From contig CAZNXJ010000006.1 of NCBI GenBank assembly GCA_964577115.1, forward strand, positions 176,693 to 240,692: a stretch of DNA of 64,000 nucleotides, read 5' to 3'. Positions 62,506 to 64,000 of this stretch are shown piece after piece. The DNA is from CAZNXJ01 sp964577115 (GTDB taxonomy: Bacteria; Planctomycetota; Planctomycetia; Pirellulales; Pirellulaceae). Each line of letters opens with the position of its first letter. Within the stretch, counting starts at the first letter, position 1. The notes under the pieces were generated by a model that was not told where the DNA came from, searched no databases, and worked only from the letters and a program-made list of their open reading frames with translations. The translations under genes were made by a program, and so were the position numbers.

Positions 62506-62690
62506 CCACGAATGACACGAATGACACGAATGATGCGAATGACTCGAATGATGCGAANNNNNNNNNNNNNNNNNNNNNNNNNNNNNNNNNNNNNNNNNNN
62601 NNNNNNNNNNNNNNNNNNNNNNNNNNNNNNNNNNNNNNNNNNNNNNNNNNNNNNNNNCGAATGATGCGAATGACTCGAATGATGCGAAGG
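62506..62690. repeat. 9-bp tandem array (ANNCGAATG) interrupted by a sequence gap
   Basis: Nine-base units with core CGAATG run from 62506: ccacgaatg, two acacgaatg, then alternating atgcgaatg and actcgaatg, which gives an 18-bp higher-order period. The same alternating pattern resumes after the Ns and ends in atgcgaagg. So the gap lies inside a longer array whose true length is unknown. Confidence 0.85.
62558..62657. other. Scaffold gap (exactly 100 N)
   Basis: The 100-base run is the usual placeholder for unknown gap size. Because its flanks are the same repeat, the break was most likely caused by the repeat itself. Confidence 0.97.
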
Positions 62691-62824
62691 AGGAGAGTTC
62701 GGTAAACTGGCGGTTTGAAGTGTCTTAGAGATCGTGCTAGTCATTCGGGGTCTGGGGGGCGGCACGTTTTGTTTTTGAAAGGCGAGCTTGTGGAAGTTCT
62801 GATCTGTCGAGCGGAACTCGCCCA

Positions 62825-63538
62825 ATGATGACGCATCCGGTGCTCGTATCAATTCAGGTAGGTTTGCCCCAGACCTACGGGCAGGAAGGCGCGGCGGACG
62901 CGATGGATCGCGTTTGGAGGACCGGCTTTATCAAGGAGTCGGTGTCTGGTCCGGTGCCGCTTCGCACGACGAACCTTGACGGGGACGGTCAGGCGGACCT
63001 CGTGCACCACGGCGGCCCAGAGAAGGCCGTGCTGGCGTACGCGGCCGAGCACTACGCCGCGTGGCGACAGGAGCTGGACAAGCCAGCGCTCCCGTACGGA
63101 GCTTTTGGCGAGAACTTTACGATCGAGGGACTGGCCGAGAGCAGTATCTGTATTGGCGACACGTGGCAAGTGGGCGAGGGGGCCCTCGTGCAGGTATCGC
63201 AGCCTCGCCAGCCTTGCTGGAAGCTCGCTCGGCGCTGGCGCATCAAGACGCTCGCCCTTCAAGTCCAGCAGTCGGGCCGCACGGGCTGGTATTTCCGCGT
63301 GCTACGAGAGGGCGTCGTTGCGGCGGGCATGCCATTGGTTTTGGCCGCGCGTCCCTATCCCGAATGGACGGTTGCGCGCGCCAACCAGATCATGCACCTC
63401 GAAAAGGATGACGTTGCGTCAGCTTTGGAGCTGGCGGCCATCCCGCTTCTCTCGGAAAGCTGGCGAACCACGCTAACTCGCCGAGCCAACAAGGAAGAGC
63501 CGGACCCGCAAAAGCGGTTAATTGGCGAGAACGGTTAG
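62825..63538 (+). CDS. MOSC-domain protein, YiiM-like (237 aa)
   Basis: The MOSC fold binds molybdenum cofactor or transfers sulfur; YiiM-type members reduce N-hydroxylated compounds. Here HHGGPEKAVLAYAAEHYAAW (about 61-80) and GAFGENFTIEGL (about 92-103) are signature blocks, and C131 in RQPCWKLARR is the expected cysteine. A C-terminal 3-alpha-helix region follows. Two adjacent ATGs could be the start; the first is used. The gene is alone between two repeats. Exact substrate unknown. Confidence 0.92.
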   Translation: MMTHPVLVSIQVGLPQTYGQEGAADAMDRVWRTGFIKESVSGPVPLRTTNLDGDGQADLVHHGGPEKAVLAYAAEHYAAWRQELDKPALPYGAFGENFTIEGLAESSICIGDTWQVGEGALVQVSQPRQPCWKLARRWRIKTLALQVQQSGRTGWYFRVLREGVVAAGMPLVLAARPYPEWTVARANQIMHLEKDDVASALELAAIPLLSESWRTTLTRRANKEEPDPQKRLIGENG

Positions 63539-63632
63539 CGAAAGTATAAAGAAAGTCTAATCACCCATCCGCACACCACGCGGCCGGCCGCGAAGCGGCG
63601 GCCTCCGCGTTGTCTCTCCGATACGCGAGCCG
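63539..63632. repeat. Degenerate partial copy preceding the 196-bp tandem repeat
   Basis: After a short AT-rich stretch, about 60 nt from 63569 resemble the middle of the repeat unit (GCGGCGGCCTCCGCG and an AACCGCG end) with several changes. It looks like an older, shortened copy. Confidence 0.5.
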
Positions 63633-64000
63633 CCGAACCGCGTACCCGCAGGGGCCATTCGGTTAACGCATCGATCGACGATGCGCAACCCGCCAATCCG
63701 CCCACCATCCGGCCTGCCGCAACGCGGCGGCCTCCGCGTAGCCCCGCCGAATCGAGAACCGCGAAGCGGTGGATCCCAAAGTAGCCCAGGGGAAGGGCCG
63801 AAGGTCCGCACCCCTGGGTGGCGATCCTCCGAACCGCGTACCCCCAGGGGCTATTCGGTTAACGCATCGATCGACGATGCGTATCCCCGCCAATCCGCCC
63901 ACCATCCGGCCTGCCGCAACGCGGTGGCCTCCGCGTAGCCCGCCAAACCGAGAACCGCGAAGCGGTGGATCCCAAGGTAGCCCAGGGGAAGGGCCGAAGG
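63633..64000. repeat. 196-bp tandem repeat, at least 1.9 copies, running off the window
   Basis: Copy 1 spans 63633-63828 and copy 2 begins at 63829 and is cut by the edge; the spacing between equal points is 196 bp and identity is high, with a compensating 1-nt insertion and 1-nt deletion. Each unit has internal inverted repeats: GCATCG-ATCGA-CGATGC, ACCGC-GAA-GCGGT, and CCCAGGGG with CCCCTGGG. Open frames across it are low-complexity (Arg/Gly/Pro) shadows, not genes. It may be a mobile or structural repeat. Confidence 0.8.

Larger units (their letters stand above)
62357..62824. other. Divergent spacer containing a tandem repeat and a scaffold gap
   Basis: It separates the AsmA-like gene from the MOSC gene. 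The middle third is the 9-bp array and the 100-N gap (listed separately). I see no other gene and no clear promoter for either side. Confidence 0.5.

Noticed and set aside
62506..62690. CRISPR array
   Set aside because: Units are 9 bp without spacers and no cas gene is near; it is a simple tandem repeat.
62475..62705. Protein-coding frame spanning the Ns and the 9-bp repeat
   Set aside because: The open frame exists only because Ns have no stops; the repeat is not coding.
63557..63938. Small proteins encoded in the 196-bp repeat
   Set aside because: Frames on both strands are Arg/Gly/Pro shadows repeating with the DNA unit and have no ribosome binding sites.

Overview
The window is GC-rich bacterial chromosome and reads as a planctomycete. 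The strongest indicators are a YTV-repeat secreted protein, a protein pairing terpenoid-cyclase-like repeats with DUF4159, a MoxR/DUF58/VWA operon with a glutamine-amidotransferase-like VWA protein, many long proline/alanine-rich linkers, and frequent GTG starts. Diderm envelope genes (an LptD-like barrel and a giant AsmA-like protein) fit current views of that phylum. I favour an order near Pirellulales, but that is inference. A run of exactly 100 Ns inside a short tandem repeat shows this is a draft or metagenomic scaffold. I found no rRNA, tRNA, CRISPR array, prophage or insertion sequence.

Layout. 1-10.4 kb: a truncated LOG-family gene, an 83-residue orphan protein with its own terminator, an oversized Tex transcription factor plus a small partner, a FecR-like membrane protein, an HDOD signalling protein and a TPR protein. 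10.7-14.1 kb: hpf-ptsN-ptsH-ptsI, a phosphotransferase chain with no sugar permease, resembling the regulatory PTS normally next to rpoN. 14.1-17.1 kb: DUF2344-rng-rplU, a translation/RNA-processing block with strong hairpins between genes. 17.1-21.2 kb: B12-dependent ribonucleotide reductase behind a long leader, then a diacylglycerol/undecaprenol kinase. 21.2-30.4 kb: envelope and membrane genes (LptD-like, GT39-type transferase, MMPL exporter, fused MFS-like/spermidine synthase-like protein).

30.5-39.9 kb is the most system-like region: a secreted DUF4159 protein diverges from a MoxR-DUF58-VWA-VWA/GATase-like operon, and a good candidate promoter is visible for each side. It looks like an ATPase chaperone plus membrane-anchored VWA module. 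39.9-54.5 kb holds a lipoate/biotin ligase-family protein, HEAT-repeat proteins, the YTV protein, a BRCT-MerR-TPR fusion overlapping a YbaK deacylase, a polytopic membrane protein, a zinc-ribbon VWA protein convergent with a probably inactive membrane-anchored EEP-fold protein, a glycosyltransferase, a STAS protein and peptidase T. 54.6-64 kb holds a 3'-5' exonuclease, an orphan adenine DNA methyltransferase, a flavin monooxygenase, the AsmA-like giant, a 9-bp tandem repeat broken by the scaffold gap, a MOSC protein and a 196-bp tandem repeat that runs off the end.

Candidate promoters share a pattern: TTGnnn, a 16-18 bp spacer, and a -10 close to TAGAAT or TACAAT. Two convergent gene pairs end by sharing one CTAG tetranucleotide. 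No single cassette here is clearly an undescribed defence or metabolic system. The best leads are the BRCT-MerR-TPR fusion, the degenerate EEP protein facing a VWA protein, the permease-less PTS, the Tex with two large disordered insertions, and the two repeat families.
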